Assembly (NCBI GenBank): GCA_028751875.1
Contig: CM054141.1
Coordinates: 68,467,373-68,531,372 of the forward strand
Direction of reading: 5' to 3'
DNA: 64,000 nt
Source: Rapana venosa
Taxonomy: Eukaryota; Mollusca; Gastropoda; Neogastropoda; Muricidae
Position numbers and translations under genes: made by a program. Shown one piece after another: positions 1 through 11,287 of this stretch (positions are counted from its first letter, which is position 1; the number at the start of each line of letters is the position of its first letter). The notes beneath the pieces were generated by a model. The model searched no databases. It was given only the letters and a program-made list of their open reading frames with translations, and was not told where the DNA came from.

Positions 1-720
1 CTTCAAGTTCAAAACCAACATTTCCTAATACCTTCTTATTCTTAACGCCATCCATCTGGAGAAAAAGACAATATCTAAAATCATTCCATTCCTTAAAACT
101 AATAAACCAGGCTTTGCTGAGGACGCCCGCCATTCCGCTTGATTTCTATTCCCCATGTTACAAAAACGAAAATATCAGATAACATTTTAAAGTGCATAGG
201 TATACATAAAAAATGTCACATAACTTGTGCCCATCCCAGTGTTTGAATACCACTATCTGGTCGATAGAACAAAAGAACACAGGCACAATGCCGTATAATG
301 GAAACAAAACAGTATTCTTTGAAACATTTGCTAGAAAAAAAAAGCAGAAGAATGGACTGGGAAGACGGAAAATAAGCAAGAAGCGTAACAGAACGGTAAG
401 GAGAAAGACGGACACAAAGAGAGAGATAGAAAAGCAGACATTTCTAGCAGGGAATTTCCTGAAGGCGGGGATGCTATTGATCCTGAAAGAACCCTCGATG
501 AAGGAATGCCTGTAACCGAAACCTCGGACCTTGCAACAAGCTCCACATCACAGCCCCTTCAAACATGGCATGTGGCAGTTCATCCAGTTCACTCTAACAC
601 GTTGAATGGAACAAGTTTAACGGTCTTTCTGAATCGCAGGGCGGGACAGGCTCGTGTGTCGGGCTTGGCCAGGGTCATGGCTCTTCATCAGTCAGTCAGG
701 GACCAGAACGTTGGCCGGTA
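1..720. other. Unassigned sequence
   Basis: No recognisable domain, RNA gene or repeat. Reading frames of up to about 100 codons exist on both strands, but they overlap each other, lack family motifs and end at unrelated stops. I treat them as chance frames. Confidence 0.5.
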
Positions 721-721
721 G

Positions 722-1093
722 GAGAGCAGGCAGGGCAGGGCAGGCGACAGGGCAGGGCGGGCCAGGAGTCAAACAGGGCAGGGCAGTGCAGAAGACAGGA
801 CAGGGACAGAACAGTGTGCGGCAGGGCAGGGAGGCAGGGCAGGGCAGGCAGGCAGGGCAGGGCAGGGAGGCAGGCAGGGCAGGGCAGGGCAGAGGCAGGG
901 CAGGGCAGGGCAGGCAGGCAGGCAGGGCAGGGCAGGCAGGCAGGCAGGCAGGCAGGCAGGTAGGGCAGGGCAGGGCAGGGCAGGGCAGGGCAGGGCAGGG
1001 CAGGCAGGCAGGGCAGGGCAGGGCAGGGCAGGGCAGGGCAGGCAGGAAGGAAGGGCAGGGCAGGGCAGGGCAGGGCAGGCAGGCAGGCAGGCC
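722..1093. repeat. (GGGCA)n / (GGCA)n GC-rich satellite tract
   Basis: About 370 bases made almost only of GGGCA pentamers and GGCA tetramers, with occasional GGAGGCA and AGGAAGG variants. The mixture of 4-mers and 5-mers fits slippage from one ancestral motif. All three forward frames are open over parts of it, giving Gly/Arg/Gln/Ala-rich translations that reflect the repeat and not a protein. Confidence 0.95.
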
Positions 1094-1184
1094 CCGAGGA
1101 GGCGGCCTCCTTACATGACCGCTTTTGTGCCCTCCCTCCCTCCCTCTGCTGTCAGGATTGTTTGCCGTCAGTCTGCTCTCTGCC

Positions 1185-1343
1185 TGTGTCTCTCTCTTTC
1201 TGTCTGTGTGTCTGTGTGTCTGTCTCTCTGCCTATCTGTCTGTGTGTCTCTGTCTCTCTCTGTCTCTCTCTGTCACACACACACACACACGCACGCACGC
1301 ACGCATACACGCACGAACGCACGTACACACACACACACATATC
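1185..1343. repeat. Compound (TC/TCTG)n then (CA)n/(CG-CA)n microsatellite
   Basis: A polypyrimidine TCTG/TGTG stretch (about 1185-1272) passes directly into alternating purine-pyrimidine (CA)n with CGCA interruptions (1273-1343). The second half has Z-DNA-forming character. Confidence 0.9.
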
Positions 1344-1589
1344 CCACCTGGGAATCATTGTAAAACTCTAGATACAGGCTGAGTGAATAGTTTGAGAGTA
1401 TCATTATTCTCAAGCACCAGCCGACAAAGGTAGCCACACTCTGACTTCCATCATTCTTCTTTAGAGGAAAGTACGGTTCGTTTTACTGAGAGATTTTTCT
1501 GACTGGATACAATCTAAACATAACATTTTTAAAGCACAACAATAGTTTAATATCAGTCTAGGCACTGCAGGGAACAGTACACGGAGGCA

Positions 1590-1765
1590 GGCAGACAAAA
1601 CGATGGAAAGACAACATCGGGAGAGTGAACTGGCCTTGAATGGAACGAGTTGCTACGGAAAGCTGAAAACCATGAGGAATGGAAGAATCTGGTTTAAAAA
1701 TCTTCAGTGGTGGCACAACGATCACTAGACCACGGGATAGGGGAAGGTGAGATAAGAGAGGCACC
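1590..1765 (+). mobile_element. RTE-like LINE 3' end, degenerate
   Basis: With frame corrections the translation reads as the extreme C-terminus of the endonuclease/reverse-transcriptase protein of an RTE-like non-LTR retrotransposon: TGLEWNELLRKAE, then HEEWKNLV, then KSSVVAQR. In the family this follows the 'GRPR..W..NI.EWTGL' segment. In-frame stops (for example in place of a residue between NLV and KSSV) show that it is dead. Only the last 50 or so codons remain, as in typical 5'-truncated insertions. A second copy lies about 0.4 kb downstream. The clade is from memory of the motif, not a search. Confidence 0.65.
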
Positions 1766-1999
1766 ACGCTTACTTCAATGACTGGCACATTTTGGCCTGG
1801 GTCACTGTGGTTGATGGGAAAACACTCAGCATGCATCCTAGATGTTATATCTACTGTGGGATTGTACCGTAGTTGAAGCATGTGGATGGTAATTTTGTGG
1901 TCAGTGTGACGGTCAGTTTGAGTTGGACGTCGGCTCTAGGGCTTTTGCTTTAAAGAGACGTGTGTTCAGAAAAAAAGACTATAGTACACGTAAGAAAAC

Positions 2000-2150
2000 A
2001 ACAGTGAGAGGAATGGCCTTGAGTGGAACGGTTTGTCACAGAAAGCAGAGGCCCGCAGGGAGTGGAGGAAGCTGGTTGCCAAATCTGCAGGGGTGCCATC
2101 ACGGTCTACAGGACAGCGGGACAGGTGAAGCTGCAGGTGAAGTATTACGA
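2000..2150 (+). mobile_element. RTE-like LINE 3' end, second copy
   Basis: The frame through this stretch carries NGLEWNGLSQKAE, REWRKLVAKSAGVPSRS and a stop. It is colinear with the copy at 1590-1765 and with the conserved C-terminus of RTE-like reverse transcriptases. Upstream parts of the element are missing. Two same-family, same-strand fragments 0.4 kb apart could be independent insertions or a local duplication. Confidence 0.6.
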
Positions 2151-3375
2151 GCAACAAGGAGCCACCAGCTGATAATTAGAGCGTGCTGCAAAGGCTGTTA
2201 GGAGCGTGTAGTGATGGATGGCATCAATAGCGTCACTGACGTTGAGTAGACCCAGAAGAGCGCTGTTACTGCAACCAAGAGTGGACAACACATCGTTGAC
2301 AACACAAGCAGGTGCTGTATCTGTGCTGTGGGCATGTCTATTCAAGAGCAGGTGGCACAGTATCGTATATGTCATAGTGTAGCGTCATGTTGTTGTTGTT
2401 GTTTGTTTCTTTGCTGCCTCGCCTTCTGTGACGTGTCTTTTGTGCTGTCCCAATGCCACTCATGTCCATCTCTCCGCCCAGCCTTACCCACATTCCCCAT
2501 GTCGCGTCCTCAGGGTCAGAAGTCTACATAAGACCTATCAATGTCAGACCACCGTGGGGCCACCAGCCAAAGGGGTCCTGCAGCTAGAAACTTCGGCGGT
2601 GTTCTGTTGTACCTGTTCTGAACTAACATATGCAGGACTCTACCTACTATGCCCATTACTGACGACAGTAGAAGCTCAGTCGCGGAGCCAGATTGAGTGG
2701 GAAACACCCACCCGAAGTGACAACCAGCGCAACGTCCCTCCAGCGATCTTCTCCCGTCAACCTGCCTGGCTGAAGGCTTCATGCAGCATGTTGTGCCCAG
2801 CTGATGTGCAACGGTGCATCCGCAGTTTCACTGCTTTTTCTTTTGGTTGTTTAGGTTGGGATTATTGTTTATTGATGTTGTTGTTGTTTACAGACTTACT
2901 TTAGTGCTAGCTCTGTTGACGAGCTTTGTATGGTCGATGTAAAACAGAAGAGCATCACCACCAACATCACCAATCGATACCAACACTGTCTCTCTGTGTG
3001 TGAGTGCTGTCGTTGCCTTGAAGAATGGTCTGTATGTAGACGGAGTTTTATCGCACAGGTCTTACTTACCTTATCCAATGTTTACTCCCACTATTCATAG
3101 CGGCGTGGTTTATGAAGTGTGGATTTATAGAAGGCGTGACACGGAAAGACACTTACTGTTTCAAAAGCTTAAGCATATTCTTTCAAAAGAATAAAAACAC
3201 TTGCCTTTTTAATACTGAAAGCAAAATATCGGACTAAAAGCTCAGGCTCATTATGTTTTATATATTTATACTTTTAGTCGAATGAAGTGCATCAACAATT
3301 AATAAATTCAATCTTATCGCATGGCGGGTTAAAATAATGTTTTGTGAGCAAGAATGTATGTATGGGTATGCTCTC
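2151..3375. other. Unassigned sequence
   Basis: About 1.2 kb of moderate-complexity DNA. It holds only a short (TTG)n run near 2388-2406 and no recognisable coding, RNA or element signature. A 158-codon frame at 2428-2904 has no family motif and is probably fortuitous. Confidence 0.45.
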
Positions 3376-3425
3376 TGTGTGTATGTGTGTGCGTGCGTGC
3401 GTATGCGCACGTGTGTATGTGTATT
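3376..3425. repeat. Short (TG)n/(CG-TG)n microsatellite
   Basis: Alternating GTGT with GCGTGC interruptions. Confidence 0.85.
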
Positions 3426-3773
3426 GGTTGGTGCATGTAAACAAATTAGTGATACATTTTTCCCCTGCCCATTTGTGTTTTAAGTATAGCTCGTAATCCA
3501 CTGAAATTTCTCTATTCTTAGATAATGAAATACTTGCATTCATAGTGCCATATAACCTGACCGAAAACTGTCGACAAATGTGAGAACATGAAGTTTGTGG
3601 ATGCAGAAACTAAAATTAACGATGTAGATTTGATTTCAGGATCAGTTTGTTATTTTGGTCACGGTCGGGTGACTTGGATAAAAAACAAATCACCCCTGAC
3701 AGTCCAAAACTCAGGCTTATGTTCTGTTATCACAATTTGCGTCATGGCTTGACTTATCTGAATTCGATTCGAT

Positions 3774-4045
3774 GCGCGCGCGCACGTGCGTGCGTGCGTG
3801 TGTGCGTGTGTGTGTGTGTGTTTGTGTGTGTGAGAGATTTATTTCACTACTACTTGTACTAATGAATTTAATTATCTCATCATACAGATAGAAAAATAGA
3901 TAGATACATAGACAGACAGACAAACAGAAAGACAAGCAGATAGATTGATAGATATATATATATATACATAGATAGACACATAGATCGATGGATAGTTACA
4001 TAGATAGACACATAGATCCATACATACATAGATACATAGATTCAT
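3774..4045. repeat. (TG)n then (GATA/GACA)n microsatellites
   Basis: A CG/TG alternating tract (about 3774-3832) is followed by a short unique segment and an imperfect GATA/GACA/CATA field (about 3885-4045) containing a small TATATA core. It lies directly before the first unit of the large tandem array. The bases at 4100-4130 match the unit-end sequence of later units, so this field may replace part of an older unit. Confidence 0.85.
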
Positions 4046-4130
4046 AGATAGATGGATATCAAACGGACAAATAGGCAACTTAAGTGAAAAACTGAAAAAT
4101 AACAGAGTGACAAACAAACAAAAACCCCAA

Positions 4131-6008
4131 GCTAAAACAACAGAACGTGCCATCAAAAACAAACATTGCAAAAAGACAGGAGCCAGCCGCTCCATTAGCT
4201 AAACACAGAGAGACTCGGCCGTCTGTGATCTCTTTGCCTGTGTGTCAGCTCTCATCCTGGACAGACAATCCCAGGACACGTTGTGCCAGACTCCATGAAC
4301 TGATCACAGAGCAAGAGGTAGTCATGCTTCCGCGTGTCCTTCTTCTGGTCTTATTGCATGTGACAGTAATTTTTGAAGTGGTTTATGTCTGTTTAACTTA
4401 AGCACAGTGTAAAAAAAGAATCTACTAAAACACAAAGATCCCCAAACAGCAAACAACCCTTTGAATGTGATCAGCATGTCCTGGCTTCAGCCCCTAAGGG
4501 ATTCCACACACCACCCACTGCATTGCATCTCTATCAGCACACCTGGGAAATATCAATGTGAGGGCGTACAGTTCACACTGGATGAGGTGTATGCATGTAT
4601 GGCTGTTTTTCAACTTCCCTGCCACAGAGGCAGCCACACTCCCACTTCAGACCATGTTCTTTCTCTGTGGAGAGTACAGTTTGTTATTGTAGAATTGGTC
4701 ACAAATGAAGGATGTGAAGATGTGATATTTTAAAGTATAACCGCATTTAGATCAGGGTTGTCACTTTTGTCTGCAAAATATAGATAACTAGCAAAGTGTT
4801 TTTTTCACTGTGGGTGAAATATTTCTGACATTATATTGATCTTTTTGAACAAACTAAATGAAAGAATCTTCACGTTTGATAGAAACATGTTTTACTCAGA
4901 AAAAAGAAGACAATGTGAAAGGAAAGTATCAGCACTATGAAAGAAGGACAGAAATACAGAAAAATGACAAACAGCAAGAAGCAAAGAACAAGAAAAGGAA
5001 TAGCGCAAAGCAAAACAATAGGGATAGAGTGAGGAGGACAAATCAGGAAGAAAGTGCACACAAGTTTAAAAAGCAGGAGAGAAAACATTTTTGTACACTT
5101 AGACCAATTGAAAAAGGGGGAAGGTAAGAAATAAACTGTTAAAAAAAATTACAAATAAAAATTGTTCTTGCAGACAAAAATCACATGTGTAAAGGGAAAC
5201 TGTAGGGAAAAAGATAGAAAAATCCCAAAAAGATTTGCAAATTTATGTAAGAAAGGAAAAAAGAAGGAAGAAAAGAAATAAAAAAAGAAAGTGAAAGAGA
5301 TACAATAAATGAAGGACAAAAAACTGCGTCAAAACTTCACGAAATAAAACTTGCTATTCACAGAAAAAATCGCGATGTATAAAAACCCTCTATAAGAAAA
5401 ACAGTATAAAAGCACTCTATAAGAAAAACAGATTAGTAAAAAATAAAAAAAATAACTAAAAAGAACAAGAGCGAGAACAAGACAGGAACTTTACAGAAGA
5501 AACAAAAGAAACGAAGATGAACAACAATAAATGATTAAATAAAACAAAACCTGAACAATCAAAGGACAAAACAAATACATGCAGGATTACATGTATGACT
5601 AAATGAATGAATGAATCATATAAGAAAGAAAGAAACAAACGAAAGAAAGAAAGAAAGACAGACAGACAGACAGACAGACCGACAGACAGATAGACAGACA
5701 GAAAGACAGAAAGGCAGAAAGGCAGAAAGGCAGAAAGAAACGAACAAAGAAAGAAATAACCAAAACAAACATTGAAACTAGCAAAAATTAAGACAGAAAC
5801 AGAGATAAGCAATCAATACAAACACAGACATATTTATCAGAATTATGACACACAGAGAAAACGTCGCAGACAAGCAGACACACCTTAAGATGGAATGACA
5901 AATAAACAGACAGACAGACAGACAAACAGACAAAAAGACAGAAAAACATACCAACAAGTAAGCAGATGTGAAAATCGCAACAAGGTAACTATGCATAACA
6001 GCATTAAC
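4131..6008 (+). repeat. Array unit 1 (H + X, tail module missing)
   Basis: Contains the full head, the X body and a (GAAA)/(GACA) block near 5625-5735. It then jumps from 'taacagcatta' straight to the next head's 'ctccattagctaa' at about 6008, so it lacks the T module seen in other units. A head frame (4147-4401) ends with a hydrophobic stretch MLPRVLLLVLLHVTVIF. A second frame (4461-4733) covers the head-body boundary. Both recur in other units, but the copies are too similar for that to prove coding. Confidence 0.85.
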
Positions 6009-6437
6009 TCCATTAGCTAAATACAGAGAGACACGGCCGTCTGTGATCTCTTTGCCTGTGTGTCAGCTCTCAGCCTGGACAGACAATCCCAGGACACGGT
6101 GTGCCAGACTCCATGAACTGATCACAGAGCAAGAGGTAGTCATGCTTCCGCGTGTCCTTCTTCTGATCTTATTGCATGTGACAGTAATTTTTGATGTGGT
6201 TTATGTCTGTTTAACTAAAGCACAATGTTAAAAAACAATCTACTAAAACACAAAGATCCCCAAACAGCAAACAACCCTTTGAATGTGATCAGCATGTCCT
6301 GGCTTCAGCCCCTAAGGGATTCCACACACCACCCTCTGCATTGCATCTCTCTCAGCACACCTGGGAAATATCAATGTGAGGGAGTAAAGTTCACACTGGA
6401 TGAGGTGTATGCATGTATGGCTGTTTTTCAACTTCCC

Positions 6438-6636
6438 TGCCACAGAAGGAGCAAGGAGGCAGGGACGACCACGCAAAAGCTGGATATCCAACATCAAGGA
6501 GTGGACCGGCCTGACTGTACCAAACCTCCTGAAAGCAGCCCAGGACAGAACCATTTGGCGGTGCACTTGCAGCGTCCGTGCGGGTACCCCAACGGTCGTC
6601 CCGACCAAGGGATGAGTGATGAGTGATGATGCCACA
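6438..6636 (+). mobile_element. 185-bp RTE-like LINE insertion with 7-bp target duplication
   Basis: 6445-6629 interrupts a head-body stretch that is continuous in sibling units (compare 4620-4650 and 11770-11800). The flanks repeat tgccaca at 6438-6444 and 6630-6636. The insert translates forward as EGARRQGRPRKSWISNIKEW, then TGLTVPNLLKAAQDR, a typical C-terminal segment of RTE-like reverse transcriptases. It ends with gatgagtgatgagtgatgat, a short tandem TGA-type tail typical of RTE elements. The extreme 5' truncation, the target duplication and the empty site in paralogous units make this a well-dated insertion, younger than the unit duplication. Confidence 0.9.
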
Positions 6637-8229
6637 AAGGCAAACACACTCCCACTTCAGACTATGTTCTTTCTCTGTGTAGAGTACAGGTTGTTATTGT
6701 AGAATTGGTCACGAATGAAGGATGTGTAGATGTGACATTTTAAAGTATAACCGCATTTAGATCAGGTTTGTCACTTTTGTCTGCAAAATATAAATAACTA
6801 GCAAAGTGGTTTTTTCACTTTTGGTGAAATATTTCTGAAATTATATTGATATTTTTGAACAAACTAAATGAAAGAATCTTCACATTTGATAGAAACATGT
6901 TTTACACAGAAAAAAGAAAACAATGTGACAGAAAAGTATCAGCACTATGAAAGAAGGAAAGAAATACAGAAAAATGACAAAGAAGCAAAGAACAAGAAAA
7001 GGAATAGCGCAAAGCAAAACAATAGGGATAGAGTGAGGAGGACAAATCAGGAAGAAAGTGCGCACAAGTTTAAAAAGCAGGAGAGAAAAACATTTTTGTA
7101 CACTTAGACCAATTGAAAAAGGGGGAAGGTAAGAAATAAACTGTTAAAAGAAATCACAAATAAAAATTGTTCTTGCAGAAAAAAAAATCACATGTCTAAA
7201 GGAAAACTGTAGGGAAAAAGGCAGAAAACCCCCCAAAAGATTTGCAAATTTATGAAAGAAAGGAAAAAAGAAGGAAGACAAGAAAGAAAGAAAGAAAATG
7301 AAAGAGATACAATAAATGAAGGACAAAAAACTGCGTCAAAACTTCACAAAATAAAACTTGCTATTCACAGAAAAAATCGCGATGTATAAAAACCCTCTAT
7401 AAGAAAAACAGTATAAAAGCACTCTATAAGAAAACAGATTAGTAAAAAAATTTTAAATATTTAAAAAAAACAAGAGAGAGAACAAGACAGGAACTTTACA
7501 GAAGAAAGAAAAGAAACGAAGATGAACAACAATAAATGACTAAATAAAACAAAACCTGAACAATCAAAGGAAAAAAAATACATGCAGGAATACATGTATG
7601 ACTAAATGAATGAATGAATCAGATAAGAAAGAAAGAAAGAAAGAAAGAAAGAAAAAAAGACAGACAGAAAGGCAGAAAGGCAGAAAGAAACGAACAAAGA
7701 AAGAAATAACCAAAACAAACATTGAAACTAGCAAAAATTAAGAAAGAAACAGAGATAAGCAATCAATACAAACACAGACATACTTATCAGTATTATGGCA
7801 CACAGAGAAAACGTCGCAGACAAGCAGACACACCTGGAGATGGAATGACAAATAAACAAACAGACAGACAGACAGAAAGACAGAAAAACAAACCAGATGT
7901 GAAAATCGCAACAAAGTAACTATGCATAACAGCATTAAAGAAAAGCTGAACAATTTTGATATGGAGCTGACAAGGTCAGAATACCTGTTTTTACTGCCAA
8001 CTTCACAACGGTGAAACTGAAATCGAACATCGCGTGACAGTCAGTGCAGATTATGACCTGAGTAGGCAGCAGCCTTTTTTGCGAGGTAACAGGATTTCAT
8101 GGTCAGTAATGATCATGTGATATGATTTCAAAGAGCCAGACAGACAGAGCCAGCAGCCAAAAATCTGTGTTTTGTCCGTGACCAGTGTTTATGTTTGAGG
8201 AAACACAACACTAGTGAAGCAAAGAATAA

Positions 8230-8344
<115 letters not shown>

Positions 8345-8424
8345 GACAAATACACAGAGAGACAGAGACAGAGAGAGAGTTAGACAATATGTAAACAATC
8401 AAACAAACACAAGATCAAATATAC

Positions 8425-8535
8425 AAACGCACATGTGTTTTGTTGGGCCGTCGTTTTCGACGATGACCTCCAAAACAGCAGAGGAGGCAGCTGCTGTTTC
8501 GGAAACTGGGCAGAAATTTGATTATAAAGGAGATG
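8425..8535 (-). mobile_element. 3' remnant of the 5S-type SINE
   Basis: Matches 13622-13730 of the longer copy, including the hairpin cgtcgttttcgacg and the words cagcagctgctgtttcggaa-like. The 5' (5S-like) part is absent because the unit 2/unit 3 junction falls inside the element. Confidence 0.75.
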
Positions 8536-9357
8536 TATGTATGGCTGTTTTTCAACTTCCTTGCCACAAAGGCAGCCACACCCAACTTCAGAAGGTATTA
8601 CTATTTCCCTATGGAGAGTATTGGTTGTTTATGCAAAGAATTTGTCATGGATGGAGAACATCTCAACGTAATATTTCAAAGTGTACCAACATAAAGATCA
8701 GGCTTGGCTCTTTTATTTACGAAATATCAATAATTGACAAAGTTTTCCTCACAGTGCGCTAAAGATTTCTAACAAAAAACACCTGTTGTCTTTTTCTAAA
8801 GAAAAAAACACACAACCTAAATGAAACAAACTAAACATTTAATACCAAAACTGTTTCTTACAAAAAAGGAAAACATTTTAAAAATCAAATTGTAGTGATA
8901 TGAAAAAGGGAAAGAAATAAAGAAAAGCGAATATAACAAAAACCAAGAAGCAAACACCAAGAAAGAAAGAAAGCATTAAAGAAAGAAAGGAAAAAATACG
9001 AAGAGAGAGAGAGGTGAGTAGCAGAAGAGAAAGACATTTGTTTAGACTTAGATATGCAAAAGCAGAGGAACAAAATGAAATAAACTGTTTAAAAAAAGAA
9101 AAAAACCACTATATGAATATGTTCCCTGATGGAAAATGAAAACATGTATAAAAGCAAATTGTAAGGAAAAAGAAAGGAAAGAGCAACAGAACAAGAAAAA
9201 AAAACACATCTGTGGAAGAAACGTGGAAAGAAAGAAAGGAAGAAGATAATAAACAACAGAAAATGAAAGAATGACACAAACATTTTTTTCAAAACTTCAG
9301 AAATAAAACTTGTTTTTCACTTAAAAAGACAGATTGTGTGTAAAAGCAAAGTATTTG

Positions 9358-9443
<86 letters not shown>

Positions 9444-10998
9444 GAACAGAAAATTAAAGAAACGAGGTTTACAGAAGAAAAAAAGAAAGAAAGATGAAAC
9501 AATCTAGGAAAAAACAGCAGAAATGAACAAATAAATAAAAGACAAACAAATCAATAAAGAAATGTATGATTTAATAACTAACCAGACAAATCAGATAACA
9601 AGAAAGAAAGAAAGTAAAAATGAGAAAAATGAAAGAAACAAAGGAAGAAGAAAAAAAAGACAGACAATAGCAATAATTAGATAGCAACAGAAAAAAGTAA
9701 TTGATGCAAAGACATAAAGAATTAACCACCTGGCGACAGATAGATGAACGAACAAAAAGACAGACAAACAGAAAAACTAAGAAACAGAAAGACAGACCCT
9801 AAAATAGCAAAATCAAGAAACTATACATAATGGCATTAAAGAAAAACAATAACCAATAGCGGCACAGGGGGCTGACATGGTCACAAAACCCGTTTTTACC
9901 ACTTGTTTCACAAACGTGAAGCTGAAATCGAACATCGCGTGACAGTCAGTGCAGATTATGACCTGATTAGGCAGCGGGCCTTTTTTTGAGAGGTAACAGG
10001 ATTTCACGGTCAGTAATGATCATGTGATGTGATTTCAAAGAGCCAGCCGGACAGAACCAGCAGCCAAAAATCAGTGTTTTGTCCGTGACCAGTGTTTATG
10101 CTTGAGGAAACACAAACACCAGTGAAGCAGAGATTCAAGAGAAAGAGAGAGAGAGAGAGACAGAGAGACAGAGAGAGAGAGAGAGAGACAGAGAGAGAGA
10201 GAGGCTTTTTGAGGCTTTTGACCAATTTATTGTCATTGCCCAAAGTGGCCTATTGACAAGGGGGGTTATACACAACTTTCTTTCGTAAATACAAATAAAT
10301 ACAAGAAAAATCACATGATGCATTTAACGTAATGAAAGCCAAAAAACCAAAAAAGAGCTCTCTATGAGCGATAGGACTTGAAGCTCTGACGTAAACTCAG
10401 TTTCAAACTGAACACAAAGTAATAACAAGGATGAACAATAGGAACCAATAAGCAATAGCTAAAATAATGAAAAGAACATTCTAGAATGCTATATTAGACC
10501 ATCCATTGACACTGTATGTGAAATTTTCAAAAAGTATTCTTGCTGGAGACTACAGCGTAATTATAAATGTTTCTTTAGGTGTGTCACAAAATGCTGGAGT
10601 TTACATAATATAAATGTTACTTTAGTTTAGTCACAAATGTTAAGCTAATTGGAACTTAGCTGTAATTGTCTTAATTTCAGTGCTTCAGCAATAAACTTTG
10701 CAACCGATTTAATCACAATATCATCATCGGACGATAAGATAGAAAAAATATCTTGCCTTCGGAAAGCTTCTAGATTGAGAACACCACAGTTTTCACGTAT
10801 GGAAACATATGATTGACAATGAAACAGGAAATGCACTTAATCTTCAAGAATATGACCACACATAGGGCATGGGAACTGTGTGGACGTCTCAGGTTGAAAC
10901 CATCTTTTGTTTGCATTGAAGCCGAGTGTTCTTAGTCGAGAGATTGCATAAATTACTCGATGCCATTTGTCAGTGACTATTCGAAGATATTCGGAGAG

Positions 10999-11082
<84 letters not shown>

Positions 11083-11287
11083 TAGATAGACAGACAGACA
11101 GACAGAGACAGAGAGACAGAAATAAAGAGACAGAGAGGCAGAGAGACAGACAGAGACAGACAGAGGCAAATAGACAGACAGAGACACAGAAAGACAGGCA
11201 ATATGCACACAATCAAACACATATTGAGCAAATAAAGAAACTGATACACTTACAAATACACAGAGTGGCAGACAACAACAACAAGAA
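8536..11287 (+). repeat. Array unit 3 (head missing, Y + T + LINE insertion)
   Basis: Begins within the head-body boundary (tatgtatggctgtttttcaa) and so has no H module. The Y body includes a near-pure (GA)n tract at 9361-9445. T is at 9835-10140. A LINE 3' end at 10203-10993 interrupts the (GA)n of T. The sequence then resumes with GACA repeats and the unit end, which is colinear with unit 5 (compare 11200-11290 with 16380-16470). Confidence 0.85.
10203..10993 (-). mobile_element. Non-LTR retrotransposon 3' end (zinc-knuckle type) inserted in (GA)n
   Basis: On the minus strand the translation reads FPCPMCGHILED, a stop at 10839-10837, then VHFLFHCQSYVSIREN and SVAKFIAEALKLR. This is the familiar CPxC...EDE-HFLFHC terminal zinc knuckle of many non-LTR reverse transcriptases. 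One nonsense change replaces the third acidic residue of EDE. About 440 bases of 3' UTR follow, ending with caataaattggtc and then (TC)n. Both ends abut (GA)n/(TC)n, and the paralogous unit 5 shows an uninterrupted (GA)n there. The element is 5'-truncated and inactive. I do not assign a clade. Confidence 0.85.
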
